IMG/VR virus record: IMGVR_UViG_3300047446_000281 | Location: 1-42,156 of that record | DNA: 42,156 bases | From: a virus | Reading direction: 5' to 3' (one strand) | In this document: positions 23,028 to 31,473 of the stretch, in pieces | How positions within the stretch are numbered: the stretch's first letter is position 1 | Layout of the letters: the number at the start of each line of letters is the position of its first letter | Notes under the pieces: model-generated | Told to the model about the DNA's origin: nothing | Database searches by the model: none | The model's input: only the letters and a program-made list of their open reading frames with translations | Translations under genes and position numbers: made by a program

Positions 23028-23905
23028 GTATCGTCGATCTGTCCGAGTTGCCAGCGCCGGACGTGCTTGAACCCCTGGACTTTGAAGAGGTGTACACCGA
23101 AATACTCGCTGTTTTCCGTAGCTTCATGGGCGACAACTGGAGTGCGCCGCTTGAGAGCGAGCCGGTGGTCAAACTGTTGGAGGCCGGCGCTTATGCGCGT
23201 ATTGGTGATCGCGCCCGGGTAAACGATGCCGCCAAGGCACTGATGCTGGCCCATGCTATCCGTGGCGACCTCGACCATTTAGGGGCTAACGTTAATACCC
23301 CACGCCTAGTGATTCAAATGGAGGATCTTCGCGCAGTTCCTCCGCAGGAAAAGATCACTGAAAGCGATGACGCTTACCGCGAACGTATCCAGATGGCCTA
23401 TGAGGGCCTGACTACAGCAGGGCCGCGTAACAGTTACAAGTTGCATGCGCGCAACGCCTCGGCCCTAGTGGCGGATGCGTCCGCCGAAAGCCCGTCTCCG
23501 GCGCGCGTTACGGTAACGGTGCTGGGGCTGGCCGGCGATGGGGCGGTAGGCCCTGAGTTGTTGGCGGTGGTAGCGAAAGCTGTCAACGACGAAAACGTTA
23601 GGCCCCTTGGTGATCGGGTGACAGTGCAAAGCGCCGAGGTGTTGCCGTACCGCGTCGACGCGGTGCTGTACATGAAAGGCCCGGGGCCTGAAAGCGCCGT
23701 AGCGATGGTAGAAGCAGAAAGGCGGCTCGCAGCCTGGATCAACCCCCGCAAACGTCTGGGCGTCGAGGTGGCGCGCTCCGCTGTCGATGCGCAGTTGCAC
23801 GTCCCAGCCGTTTCACGAGTCGAACTGACCGGGTGGCAAGATCTGGCCCCTACAGAGGCGCAGGCGGCGTTCTGTACCGGGTACAGCGTAGTGCTGGGGG
23901 AGTGA
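23024..23905 (+). CDS. Baseplate assembly protein J
   Basis: A 293-residue gpJ/gp47-family protein. It carries LPAPDVLEPLDFEEVYTEILAVF near the start, the AYARIGDRARVNDAAKALMLAHAIRGDLDHLGANVNTPR core and an ARVTVTVLGLAGDGAVGPEL strand block, all typical of the family. With W it forms the baseplate wedge. It is coupled to W upstream and stops 1 base before the I start. Confidence 0.92.
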   Translation: MSIVDLSELPAPDVLEPLDFEEVYTEILAVFRSFMGDNWSAPLESEPVVKLLEAGAYARIGDRARVNDAAKALMLAHAIRGDLDHLGANVNTPRLVIQMEDLRAVPPQEKITESDDAYRERIQMAYEGLTTAGPRNSYKLHARNASALVADASAESPSPARVTVTVLGLAGDGAVGPELLAVVAKAVNDENVRPLGDRVTVQSAEVLPYRVDAVLYMKGPGPESAVAMVEAERRLAAWINPRKRLGVEVARSAVDAQLHVPAVSRVELTGWQDLAPTEAQAAFCTGYSVVLGE

Positions 23906-23906
23906 C

Positions 23907-24512
23907 ATGAAAAGCCTTCTGCCTATCAATAGCACCCAGTTAGAGCGTGCGATTGAGGCTGCCAGCACGGATCAAACCGTGATTGCGCTCCGTTCGCTCT
24001 ACAACCCCGTAACGTGCCCCGTTCATTTGCTGCCACATCTTGCCTGGGCTTGGTCTGTTGATCGTTGGGATGATCGCTGGACTGAAGCGACCAAGCGCCA
24101 AGCGGTAAGGGCGTCGTTCTATATCCATTCCCGCAAAGGAACTATTGGTGCATTGCGCCGTGTGGTCGAGCCGCTGGGTTACTTGATCGAGGTCATGGAG
24201 TGGTGGCAGAGCGTGCCAGAGGGGGTCCCGGGTACGTTCTCTCTGAAGGTCGGCGTGCTGGACGCCGGCATTACTGAAGAAATGTACGAAGAGTTGACCC
24301 GGCTCATTGATGATGCCAAGCCCGTCAGTCGACACATGACCGGCTTAGCGATCAGCCTGGAAACTCCCGGTTACATCGGCATGGGCGCCTGTGTAAGCGA
24401 GGGTGAGGTGATCGACGTTTACCCACCAACGCCCCGCGATATTGAGGTGACCGGTACTTATGGTCTGGTCATGTGTATTGATGAAGTTGACACCCTGGAC
24501 GTGTATCCATGA
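23907..24512 (+). CDS. Tail protein I
   Basis: A 201-residue P2 gpI homologue: LLPINSTQLERAIEAAS, the CPVHLLPHLAWAWSVDRWDDRWTE core and an IHSRKGTIGALRRVVEPLGY segment. gpI links the baseplate wedge to the fibres. Four bases overlap with the fibre gene (ATGA). Confidence 0.9.
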   Translation: MKSLLPINSTQLERAIEAASTDQTVIALRSLYNPVTCPVHLLPHLAWAWSVDRWDDRWTEATKRQAVRASFYIHSRKGTIGALRRVVEPLGYLIEVMEWWQSVPEGVPGTFSLKVGVLDAGITEEMYEELTRLIDDAKPVSRHMTGLAISLETPGYIGMGACVSEGEVIDVYPPTPRDIEVTGTYGLVMCIDEVDTLDVYP

Positions 24513-25531
24513 TTGATCAGAACAGTCAGTTTTTCGCCATTCTTACGGCAGTGGGTGAGGCTAAACAGGCAAATGCCACTGCCTTGGGCCAGCCCTGGAC
24601 CTTTTCACAGATGGGCGTGGGTGATGCCAACAACACAGACCCAATCCCCGACCACTCGCAAACGCGGCTGATCAACGAATGGCGCCGTGCAGCGGTTAAT
24701 CAGGTCAGGACCGACCCGGAAAACCCGAACATCATCATCACCGAGCAGGTTATCCCGCCCGACGTGGGTGGTAAGTGGATTCGGGAAATCGGCTTGTACG
24801 ATGCAGACGGCGACCTGGTGGCGGTGGCCAATTGTGCCCCGAGCTTCAAGCCTTTGCTTGTACAGGGGACGGGAAAGACGCAAATCATTCGGATGAACTT
24901 CATCGTTGCGAATACATCGAGCGTCGTCCTGAAGATTGATCCGGCGATTGTCCTTGCGACCCGCGAATATGTGGACACGCAGATAATTGAAGCCATGGCA
25001 AAAATGGACTTCAAGCATTCGGTGTTGGTGGCCACCACGGCCAACATCGCCTTGAGCGGCGTGCAGACCATCGACGGCGTACTGTTGCCGGCGGATGCGC
25101 GCGTGCTGGTGAAAGATCAGACGGCCGCCAAGGAAAACGGCTTGTACGTGGTTTCTTCGGCCGGCGTGTGGAAACGTACCCAGGATGCAGACAGTAGCGT
25201 CGAGGTGACGTCGGGGTTATTTGTCAGTGTCGAAACCGGCACCCTCAACGGTGACAGCGTTTGGCAACTGGTCACGGATGCGCCGATTGTATTGGGTACT
25301 ACAGCGCTGGTCTTTGAAATGGTCGTGGGCTGCACCGGTGTTAGCGCTGGCTCCTATGCCAATGTCACTGTCGATAGGTTCGGCCGGGTGATTGGCGGCA
25401 CCAACCCGACCACGCTCGCAGGTCATGGCATTACCGATGCGTTTCCAGCTGATCGCCTCATTGTTTCGACTACTGCCCCGGCGGATACCGATGGGGTGGT
25501 CGGTACTATCTGGCTGCAGGTGGAAACATGA
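24509..25531 (+). CDS. Tail fibre protein H
   Basis: A 340-residue fibre. The N-terminal 155 residues are the P2 gpH attachment domain (DUF3751): FAILTAVGEAKQANATALGQPWTFSQMGVGD, then ITEQVIPPDVGGKWIREIGLYD. The middle, about 167-280, is a beta domain (LSGVQTIDGVLLPADARVLVKDQT, then GLYVVSSAGVW). The C-terminal part has VTVDRFGRVIGGTNPTTLAGHGITDAF, common in fibre ends. It is shorter than P2 H (669 residues), so much of the distal shaft is absent, and the next gene may supply the tip. It overlaps the next start by 4 bases. Confidence 0.88.
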   Translation: MIDQNSQFFAILTAVGEAKQANATALGQPWTFSQMGVGDANNTDPIPDHSQTRLINEWRRAAVNQVRTDPENPNIIITEQVIPPDVGGKWIREIGLYDADGDLVAVANCAPSFKPLLVQGTGKTQIIRMNFIVANTSSVVLKIDPAIVLATREYVDTQIIEAMAKMDFKHSVLVATTANIALSGVQTIDGVLLPADARVLVKDQTAAKENGLYVVSSAGVWKRTQDADSSVEVTSGLFVSVETGTLNGDSVWQLVTDAPIVLGTTALVFEMVVGCTGVSAGSYANVTVDRFGRVIGGTNPTTLAGHGITDAFPADRLIVSTTAPADTDGVVGTIWLQVET

Positions 25532-26307
25532 ATTTTTACGCAAAGGCCGTCACAGGTTTCAAGGCCGGGATTTTGCCTCGCGCAAAGCTGGCAGATGGCT
25601 GGCGTGATGGAGAAGTTCTATGGGTCAAGACCGCCTCGGGTTGGAAAGTGGCATGGCGACGCCGCATCGTTTACACGAATCTTGTGGACCTGGCAGATGC
25701 CAACATCTTTGCCCTGATGGGATCGCCCGTGAAGCCTCGAGAGTACGTATTTATTAATAAAGCGGTGCTGCGTGGAGTGTCTGCTGCTGCGCTGCGAACG
25801 GGTGTTTTTCCTGCGGGGTCGAAGCTGTTGGTGATTAACGAGGGGTATATCAAGGGCGCCGGCGGCGCTGGAGGAACGGCCGCGGCGGGAATGCCAGGCA
25901 ATCACGGTCTTTTGCTCGAGTTCGCAACAACCTTGGATAACTCTGCCGGATATATACACGGTGGAGGCGGTGGTGGTGGCTTGGGACAGCACCGAACTTT
26001 TAGATCGGATGGTTCCGCCAAAACCGGTTATGGCGGTGCTGGCGGCGCTGGCGAGGGCGTTGGAGCTGCAAGGCCTGGGGCAGCGGGGCAAGCAATATCG
26101 GATGACGGATCCGGCGGCACTGGAGGTGCCGGTGCAGCCGCCGGCATTGCTGGTTCGCCAGGCAGTGTTGGGTGGTCAAACACTACTTATGCCACTTATG
26201 GGCCGTGGCCCGGTGGTGCTCCAGGTGCCGCGATTATTTCGGGGGGCCATGCCTTCACTTTCTCGGCTGGTAATTCTTCTGATCGTATTAAGGGGGCTGT
26301 GTCTTGA
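25528..26307 (+). CDS. Glycine-rich tail-tip protein
   Basis: A 259-residue protein with an N-terminal domain (about 1-105: VTGFKAGILPRAKLADGWRDG and a beta-rich part) and a long glycine-rich C-terminal half. The latter has repeated G-G-x-G-G segments at about residues 110-120, 148-156, 170-180 and 195-215, broken by variable stretches. Poly-glycine-II sandwiches of this type form host-recognition tips in other phages (gp38 of T-even relatives). Coupling to fibre H upstream and the chaperone downstream fits a receptor-binding adhesin. Host range would then depend on the loops between glycine runs. Confidence 0.7.
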   Translation: MNFYAKAVTGFKAGILPRAKLADGWRDGEVLWVKTASGWKVAWRRRIVYTNLVDLADANIFALMGSPVKPREYVFINKAVLRGVSAAALRTGVFPAGSKLLVINEGYIKGAGGAGGTAAAGMPGNHGLLLEFATTLDNSAGYIHGGGGGGGLGQHRTFRSDGSAKTGYGGAGGAGEGVGAARPGAAGQAISDDGSGGTGGAGAAAGIAGSPGSVGWSNTTYATYGPWPGGAPGAAIISGGHAFTFSAGNSSDRIKGAVS

Positions 26308-26762
26308 GTGACTTTGCAATTGTTTCGATCTCCCCGGAAGTTGGGACGATGGTTATTAACTGGGGGACGGTAACCCTAAATCATTTTATTCCTTCCGATT
26401 TAGCTGGAGCTGACAGCCTTTCGGCTGCGCAGATCGAGGAGCGAATCGAGGCGATGCGTCCTACGGTGCCCGAACCCGTGAGGGTTCCGGCAGCTCTGGC
26501 GGCCATGGTTCAATCTGTAGCAATCGATCCGGATGTGCGTGAGCGTGTTTGGCGTGACCGGTGTATATCACCGCTGATCGAGTCTCGAGATCGTCACCGC
26601 GACGAGGTTGAGCTCGGCATGCTTACGACACTCACGGCCTCGCAGTTCGCCGAACTGCTGGCTCACATCCAAAAACTGCGTGAGTGGCCCCAGTCGCCGG
26701 ACTTTCCGGATAGCGAGCGTCGCCCCGTAGCGCCGGCCTGGATCAACAATCAAACCGAATAA
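26304..26762 (+). CDS. Tail fibre assembly chaperone-like protein
   Basis: A 152-residue protein starting with TTG at 26304, overlapping the previous stop (TTGA), with AGGGGG upstream. The C-terminal half (RHRDEVELGMLTTLTASQFAELLAHIQKLREWPQSPDFPDSERRPVAPAW) has the 'L..yi..LRDwPqspdFP....P..P' signature of phage tail assembly chaperones. It occupies the place of P2 gpG. It probably assists folding of the fibre or tip protein. Confidence 0.75.
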   Translation: MSDFAIVSISPEVGTMVINWGTVTLNHFIPSDLAGADSLSAAQIEERIEAMRPTVPEPVRVPAALAAMVQSVAIDPDVRERVWRDRCISPLIESRDRHRDEVELGMLTTLTASQFAELLAHIQKLREWPQSPDFPDSERRPVAPAWINNQTE

Positions 26763-26788
26763 CGCCTCACTCCGATGGGGCGTTTTCT
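26761..26788 (+). terminator. Terminator after the fibre cluster
   Basis: AACGCC (26761-26766) pairs with GGCGTT (26779-26784), followed by TTC-TTT-T. It overlaps the stop codon of the chaperone-like gene. In P2 the fibre genes also end a separate transcription unit before FI. Confidence 0.6.
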
Positions 26789-26822
26789 TTTCCGTAATGT
26801 GTAACAACGAACACTCCTCACG

Positions 26823-26845
26823 GCCTCGCATATGCGGGGCTTTTT
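26823..26845 (+). terminator. Terminator-like hairpin before the sheath gene
   Basis: GCCTCGC (26823-26829) pairs with GCGGGGC (26834-26840, one T-G pair) around ATAT, followed by TTTTT. It lies 20 bases upstream of the sheath ATG, so it either ends the upstream message or protects the 5' end of the sheath message. Confidence 0.6.
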
Positions 26846-26864
26846 CGTTTCTGGAGATTGCCCT

Positions 26865-28028
26865 ATGAGTTTCTTTCACGGTGTGACCGTCACCAACGTA
26901 GACACCGGTGCGCGCATCATTTCGCTGCCCTCGTCCTCAATCATCGGTCTATGTGACACCTTCACCCCAGGACCGAACGTGACGGCCAATCCGAACCAGG
27001 TGCTACTGATCACGCGCGAAAGCGAGGCGGTGGCTGCCTGGGGTGAAGACGCAGCTATCACCAAATCCATCAAGGCGATCTACATGCGCGCCAAAGCGGT
27101 GATCGTGGCGTGCGGTGTCGAGAAGCTGGCCACGCCAGCGTTGCAGGCCTCGGCTGTCATTGGCGGCGTCCTGGCTGACGGCCAGCGTACCGGCATGCAG
27201 GCGCTGTTGGATGGTAAGAGCCGATTCAACGCCCAACCCCGGTTGCTGATCACCCCAGGTCATAGCGCGACCCAGGAGGTGGCTACGTCGCTCGATGCGC
27301 TCGCCGGCAAGTTGCGCGGTATCGCCATCGTCGACGGCCCAAACACCACCGACGAAGCCGCCATTGCCTACGTCGAGAACTTCGGCAGCAAGCGCGTGTT
27401 TATGGTCGACCCGGGCGTGCAGACCTGGGACACCGTTCTCAGCGAACCCGTTGATGCGCCGGCCTCGGCCTGGGTGGCGGGTCTGTTTGCCTGGACCGAT
27501 AACGAATATGGCTTCTGGGCCTCGCCGTCGAACAAAGAGTTTGTCGGCATCACCGGTACCACGCGTCCGATTGAATTTTTGGACGGCGACGCAACGTGCC
27601 GAGCCAACCTGCTCAACAACGCGAACATCACCACGATTATTCGTGACGACGGCTACCGCCTATGGGGCAACCGTACCTGTTCCAGTGATCCGAAGTGGGC
27701 CTTTGTCACACGCGTACGCACCCAAGACATCGTCATGGACGCGATCCTTTACGGGCACAAGTGGGCGGTCGACCGCTCGATCACCAAGACCTACGTCAGC
27801 GACGTGACCGAAGGCCTGGAAAACTTCATGCGCGACCTGAAGAAGCAGGGCGCGGTGATCAACTTCGAAGTGTTCCCGGACGACGAGCTGAACACGCCCA
27901 GTCAGTTGGAACAGGGCAAGGTCTTTTGGCGCATTCGTTTCACCGACGTGCCACCGGCTGAAAACCCTACATTCCTCGTTGAAGTCACTAATCAGTGGAT
28001 CACCGAAGTCATCGAAAACAAGGCTTAA
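26865..28028 (+). CDS. Tail sheath protein FI
   Basis: A 387-residue P2 FI homologue: SFFHGVTVTNVDTGARIISLPSSSIIGL at the start, LDALAGKLRGIAIVDGPNT, FWASPSNKEFVGITGTTRPIEF, and the C-terminal VFWRIRFTDVPPAENPTFLVEVTNQW, all characteristic of P2-type sheaths. It polymerises around the tube and contracts on infection. The ATG at 26865 follows CTGGAGATTG; a start at 26832 would lie within the hairpin. Confidence 0.95.
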   Translation: MSFFHGVTVTNVDTGARIISLPSSSIIGLCDTFTPGPNVTANPNQVLLITRESEAVAAWGEDAAITKSIKAIYMRAKAVIVACGVEKLATPALQASAVIGGVLADGQRTGMQALLDGKSRFNAQPRLLITPGHSATQEVATSLDALAGKLRGIAIVDGPNTTDEAAIAYVENFGSKRVFMVDPGVQTWDTVLSEPVDAPASAWVAGLFAWTDNEYGFWASPSNKEFVGITGTTRPIEFLDGDATCRANLLNNANITTIIRDDGYRLWGNRTCSSDPKWAFVTRVRTQDIVMDAILYGHKWAVDRSITKTYVSDVTEGLENFMRDLKKQGAVINFEVFPDDELNTPSQLEQGKVFWRIRFTDVPPAENPTFLVEVTNQWITEVIENKA

Positions 28029-28040
28029 GGAGGCTTCGCA

Positions 28041-28550
28041 ATGTCCATGATTCCCCAAACGCTGTTCATGATGAACATGTTTGTCGACGGCATGAGTTTC
28101 GCCGGCGACGTGCCCATCTTGAGTTTGCCCAAGCTGAAAATCAAAGCCGGCGAGTACCAAGGCGGCGGCATGGATGCTCCCATTGATATGGACCAGGGCA
28201 TGGAAAAGCTGGAGGCGTCTTTCAGCACCAAAGGTGTTCGCCGTGAGGCGATGAAGTTCTTTGGCCTGTCTGATCAGACCGCGTTCAACGCCGTATTTCG
28301 TGGTTCGTTCAAGGGACAGAAGGGTGCAACTACTGCAGTGATCGCCACCATTCGCGGGATGGTCTCGGAGCTGGACCCAGGTGAATGGAAGCCCGGCGGC
28401 GACGCTGAATTCAAGTACGCCGTCAGCGTCAGTTACTACAAGCTGGAAGTCGCTGGCGTGCGTATGTTTGAAATCGATCCTGTTAACGCGGTTCGCGTTA
28501 TCAACGGCGTTGACCAACTGGCAGCTGTTCGCCGCGACCTCGGCCTTTAA
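28041..28550 (+). CDS. Tail tube protein FII
   Basis: A 169-residue P2 FII homologue: IPQTLFMMNMFVDGMSFAGDVPILSLPKLKIK, then MDAPIDMDQGMEKLEASFSTKG and VSYYKLEVAGVRMFEIDPVNAVRVINGVDQLA. It forms the inner tube of the contractile tail. A strong ribosome-binding site (AAGGAGG) precedes it, fitting the high demand for tube subunits. Confidence 0.95.
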   Translation: MSMIPQTLFMMNMFVDGMSFAGDVPILSLPKLKIKAGEYQGGGMDAPIDMDQGMEKLEASFSTKGVRREAMKFFGLSDQTAFNAVFRGSFKGQKGATTAVIATIRGMVSELDPGEWKPGGDAEFKYAVSVSYYKLEVAGVRMFEIDPVNAVRVINGVDQLAAVRRDLGL

Positions 28551-28561
28551 GGAAAATACCC

Positions 28562-28867
28562 ATGCCTCAAGACACCAACAAAATCCCGGAATGGCTGACG
28601 ATCACCGCTGACTCGGCAACCATCAAATTGTCCAAAATCGTCAAGGTCAATCAGATCGAAACTGATCAGCTGACCATGCGTTCCCCAACTGTCCGCGAGG
28701 TTCGCGCCGCGACCAAGGCCGCCCCGGACGATGTAGAACAAAGCGAGATGATCCTGTTCGCCAGCCTGACCGATGCGGGTCAAAACGACTTGGGGGAGCT
28801 GAGCGTGCGGGACTACAAGCGCCTTCAGGCCGCCTATTTTCGCCTGGTGCGCGAGGACCGGGTTTAA
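28562..28867 (+). CDS. Tail assembly chaperone E (first frame)
   Basis: A 101-residue protein of the P2 gpE type (phage_E tail assembly chaperone): ITADSATIKLSKIVKVNQIETDQLTMRSPTVREV, then ELSVRDYKRLQAAYFRL. It acts with the frameshifted E+E' product to chaperone the tape measure. It ends at TAA 28865-28867, where the E' frame is already open. Confidence 0.85.
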   Translation: MPQDTNKIPEWLTITADSATIKLSKIVKVNQIETDQLTMRSPTVREVRAATKAAPDDVEQSEMILFASLTDAGQNDLGELSVRDYKRLQAAYFRLVREDRV

Positions 28868-28979
28868 CGAGGAAATACAGAGAAAGCTGGCTCAGCGGCT
28901 GGCCCGGGAAATGTCTTTCTCGGCCAGCGAAATCGAAGCCATGTCTTTCTCAGCGATGATCTGGTGGCTTAAGGAATGA
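28863..28979 (+). CDS. E' extension (GpE family), made by frameshift from E
   Basis: Downstream of the E stop a second frame reads FNEEIQRKLAQRLARE, then MSFSASEIEAMSFSAMIWWLKE before TGA at 28977-28979. This has the W/E/M spacing of the P2-type GpE' tail protein. It has no good start of its own, so it is probably made as E+E'. The E' frame is +1 (equal to -2) relative to E, and it stays open upstream to just after the TGA near 28799, so the shift must occur in about 28802-28865. P2 itself uses a -1 shift. Confidence 0.65.
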   Translation, partial: FNEEIQRKLAQRLAREMSFSASEIEAMSFSAMIWWLKE

Positions 28980-29007
28980 GCCACCCGTACCTTTTCGGAG
29001 TGACCCC

Positions 29008-31461
29008 ATGGCGAATAACCTGGCGCTTGGCGTCGTCATCGGCGGCGCTATCAGTTCGACCGTCGGCGCCGCCTTCAAGGACGTTGAAGGGCGAATCAAG
29101 AAACTCAGTGACCAGGGCACCAAGGCCCGGGTACTTCAAAGCACCATTGGCGACACCATCCGCCTGCGTGATGAGTGGAAAAAAGCCCATGACACCGGCT
29201 CTGCCTCTGCAGATGGCCTGCTGAAAAAGTTGGAGACCAACCTCAGAACCCTCAAGGATCAGGGCGTCGAGGTCGGAAAGTTGCGTAACGAGTACCAGAA
29301 GCTGGGCCAAGTAGCCCGTGGGGCTGAGCTTAAGGCGCTCGGTCACACTCAAATCAAGCAGGGTAAGGACGGGCTAAAAAGTTCGCTCGGTCAGGCCACG
29401 GCGCTGTCAGCGGCGGTCGCTATTCCCACCAAGATATCCGGCGACTACCAGGCGCAGATGCGCCAGATGTCGCTGTGGGCGCACACGGCCGGCACCGATG
29501 ACGAAGGCAAGATGGCCGCGATGGTCTCGACCATTGCGGACGACAAGGGCATGAGCCGTCAACTGCTCGCCAAGGCGGTGGGTGGCCTTATCGAAAAGGG
29601 TGTTGATTGGCAGGAAGCCAGTGCCTATGCCGGCCAGATTGCCGATCTGATCGATGGGCAGGGCATGGAAGCCGAAACTATTGCCACCTTGATCAACTCG
29701 TTCAAGGAGGCCGGGGTTAAGAAAGAGGACATGGCCGGCATGCTGGGCCAGGTCGCTGCAGCGGGGGATATCGGCGCCTTCGGTCCCAAGGACATGGCTC
29801 GGTATCTGCCGTCCATGCTCGGTAACATCAAGCGCCTGGGCATGGAAGGTCCGGAGGCGGTGCGCTTTCTGGGGGCCAGCTTGCAGTCGCAATACTCGCA
29901 AACGCAGGATTCTGCAGCCGCTGCGACCAACATGAACAATCTGTTGAACGCGGTGATCAGCAGCACCAGCCAGGAGCGTTTTGCCAAGGAAGGTTACGAC
30001 CTGGCCGGCTCGATCCTGGCCGCGACTAAAAGCGGCAAGGCAGCCAACCCGGTTGACGCCTTCATCATGCTCAGTCAGGAAATGATCAAGCGCCAGGATC
30101 CGGCGAAGGCCAAGAAGATCGAGGCACTGAAAGCCAAAATCAAGGCGGCAGCGGATGGCAGCGCCGAGGAACAGCAGGCCATGGTGGCTCTGACCGAGGC
30201 GGCAGGCCTGGCTAACATCGTCAGCGATCAGAGTGCGAGTGCGGGTTTGCTCGCGCAGATCAAATACGGCGACAAGATCAAGGCCGACATGGTCACGATC
30301 GAGAAAACCGACGGCAAGACCAAGATCGAGTCGGACGCCGCCAAGGCCCGCGAAACGTCCAACCGCAGATGGGCAGAGGCCACGGCGGGCATGGAAGCTT
30401 CCATGATCAGCCTGGGCGATGGCCTGCGGCCGCTGACTGACAAGGTCGCGGATGGCCTCGGCAAAGTTGGCTATGCACTGGCTGACCTGGCCAACAAGTA
30501 CCAGCCGGTTACGGCGGTGATTGCTGCGGTTGCTGCAGGCGCAGTCACATTGGGCGCCGCGCTGAGTGCGCTGAAGATCGGCAGGGGCCTGCTGAACGTC
30601 GGCCGTGGTTCGCTGATGGGCAATCCGAACATCCCGCAAAAGGTCATTGTGACCAATCTTCCTACAGGTGGCTTGGGCGGTCTAGATGGTGGTGTAGACG
30701 GCGGTGCCAAAGGTAAGAGGGGTGGCAAGGCAGGTGGTCGCGGTTTGGGCTTGCCCAAGGGCGCCAAGCTGCCTGCGGCCCTGGCGGTCATTGAGGCTGG
30801 CTACAAGGTCAAAGATACCTACGACAACGCCACGACCCGCGATGAAAAGGCCGAAGGCTATGGCGAAGCGGCAGGGGGCTTGGCAGGCACACTGGCCGGC
30901 GCTGCGGCCGGTGCGGCGATTGGCTCGGCGGTGCCGATAATCGGCACGGTGGTCGGTGGGTTGCTGGGTGCTTACCTGGGCAGCCTGGGCGGCGACGCTT
31001 TGGGCGGATATTTGGGTAAGTCCTTCTTCGGCGGCGACGATGAGCTGAAGAAGATGCCCGATGCTGGTCCGTTGATGATGGTCAACGCCGGCAAAGACAT
31101 TCCGCCGGTGCTCGGCGATATCGCGACTTCTTTCGCTCCTAAATGTGATGGCTCTCTGCTGATGCCTGGCGCCGTCAAGACGCCGGGGCCGGTGGGTGGT
31201 GACGTCGTTCGTTCGTTGGCTTCGCCGCCGGCATCGAGCACACCCGCTGCGGTTTCGCTGATGGCGGTACCGTCAAAACCGCCGGCGCCGAAGATCGAGC
31301 AGAAGGTCGATATCATCGCGCCTATTCAGGTGACCGTGCAGGGGGATGTGAAGGATCCGGCGCAGCTCGCCCGTGAATTGCAGCCTTACATCGCGCAGCA
31401 ACAGCGCGAAATCACTCAGCAGCTGGAAAGCCGCAAGCTCTACGACGAAGCGCATCTTTGA
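29008..31461 (+). CDS. Tail tape measure protein
   Basis: An 817-residue tape measure protein, whose length sets the tail length. An N-terminal coiled-coil region (to about 130) is followed by the TP901-type core (about 150-310: MRQMSLWAHTAGTDDEGK, then IGAFGPKDMARYLPSMLGNIKRLG). Two hydrophobic regions come next, about 497-525 and 615-665 (a glycine/alanine-rich GTLAGAAAGAAIGS block), which may insert into the host membrane. The Pro-rich C-terminal end carries IAPIQVTVQGDVKDP. It follows E/E' as in all P2-type tails. Confidence 0.92.
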   Translation: MANNLALGVVIGGAISSTVGAAFKDVEGRIKKLSDQGTKARVLQSTIGDTIRLRDEWKKAHDTGSASADGLLKKLETNLRTLKDQGVEVGKLRNEYQKLGQVARGAELKALGHTQIKQGKDGLKSSLGQATALSAAVAIPTKISGDYQAQMRQMSLWAHTAGTDDEGKMAAMVSTIADDKGMSRQLLAKAVGGLIEKGVDWQEASAYAGQIADLIDGQGMEAETIATLINSFKEAGVKKEDMAGMLGQVAAAGDIGAFGPKDMARYLPSMLGNIKRLGMEGPEAVRFLGASLQSQYSQTQDSAAAATNMNNLLNAVISSTSQERFAKEGYDLAGSILAATKSGKAANPVDAFIMLSQEMIKRQDPAKAKKIEALKAKIKAAADGSAEEQQAMVALTEAAGLANIVSDQSASAGLLAQIKYGDKIKADMVTIEKTDGKTKIESDAAKARETSNRRWAEATAGMEASMISLGDGLRPLTDKVADGLGKVGYALADLANKYQPVTAVIAAVAAGAVTLGAALSALKIGRGLLNVGRGSLMGNPNIPQKVIVTNLPTGGLGGLDGGVDGGAKGKRGGKAGGRGLGLPKGAKLPAALAVIEAGYKVKDTYDNATTRDEKAEGYGEAAGGLAGTLAGAAAGAAIGSAVPIIGTVVGGLLGAYLGSLGGDALGGYLGKSFFGGDDELKKMPDAGPLMMVNAGKDIPPVLGDIATSFAPKCDGSLLMPGAVKTPGPVGGDVVRSLASPPASSTPAAVSLMAVPSKPPAPKIEQKVDIIAPIQVTVQGDVKDPAQLARELQPYIAQQQREITQQLESRKLYDEAHL

Positions 31462-31473
31462 CCTGGGGGATTT

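Noticed and set aside
26801-26816. A P2 Ogr-type activator site (TGT-N12-ACA) before the sheath gene
   Set aside because: The spacing does not give the required pair of half-sites, and no Ogr-like gene was found.
27660-28517. 285-codon minus-strand reading across sheath and tube genes
   Set aside because: Both opposite-strand genes are certain P2-type FI and FII; the reading is a shadow.
29407-30639. 410-codon reading on the minus strand across the tape measure gene
   Set aside because: It lies opposite a clear tape measure protein, is rich in His, Arg and Gln from reverse-complement codons, and has no ribosome-binding site or neighbours.
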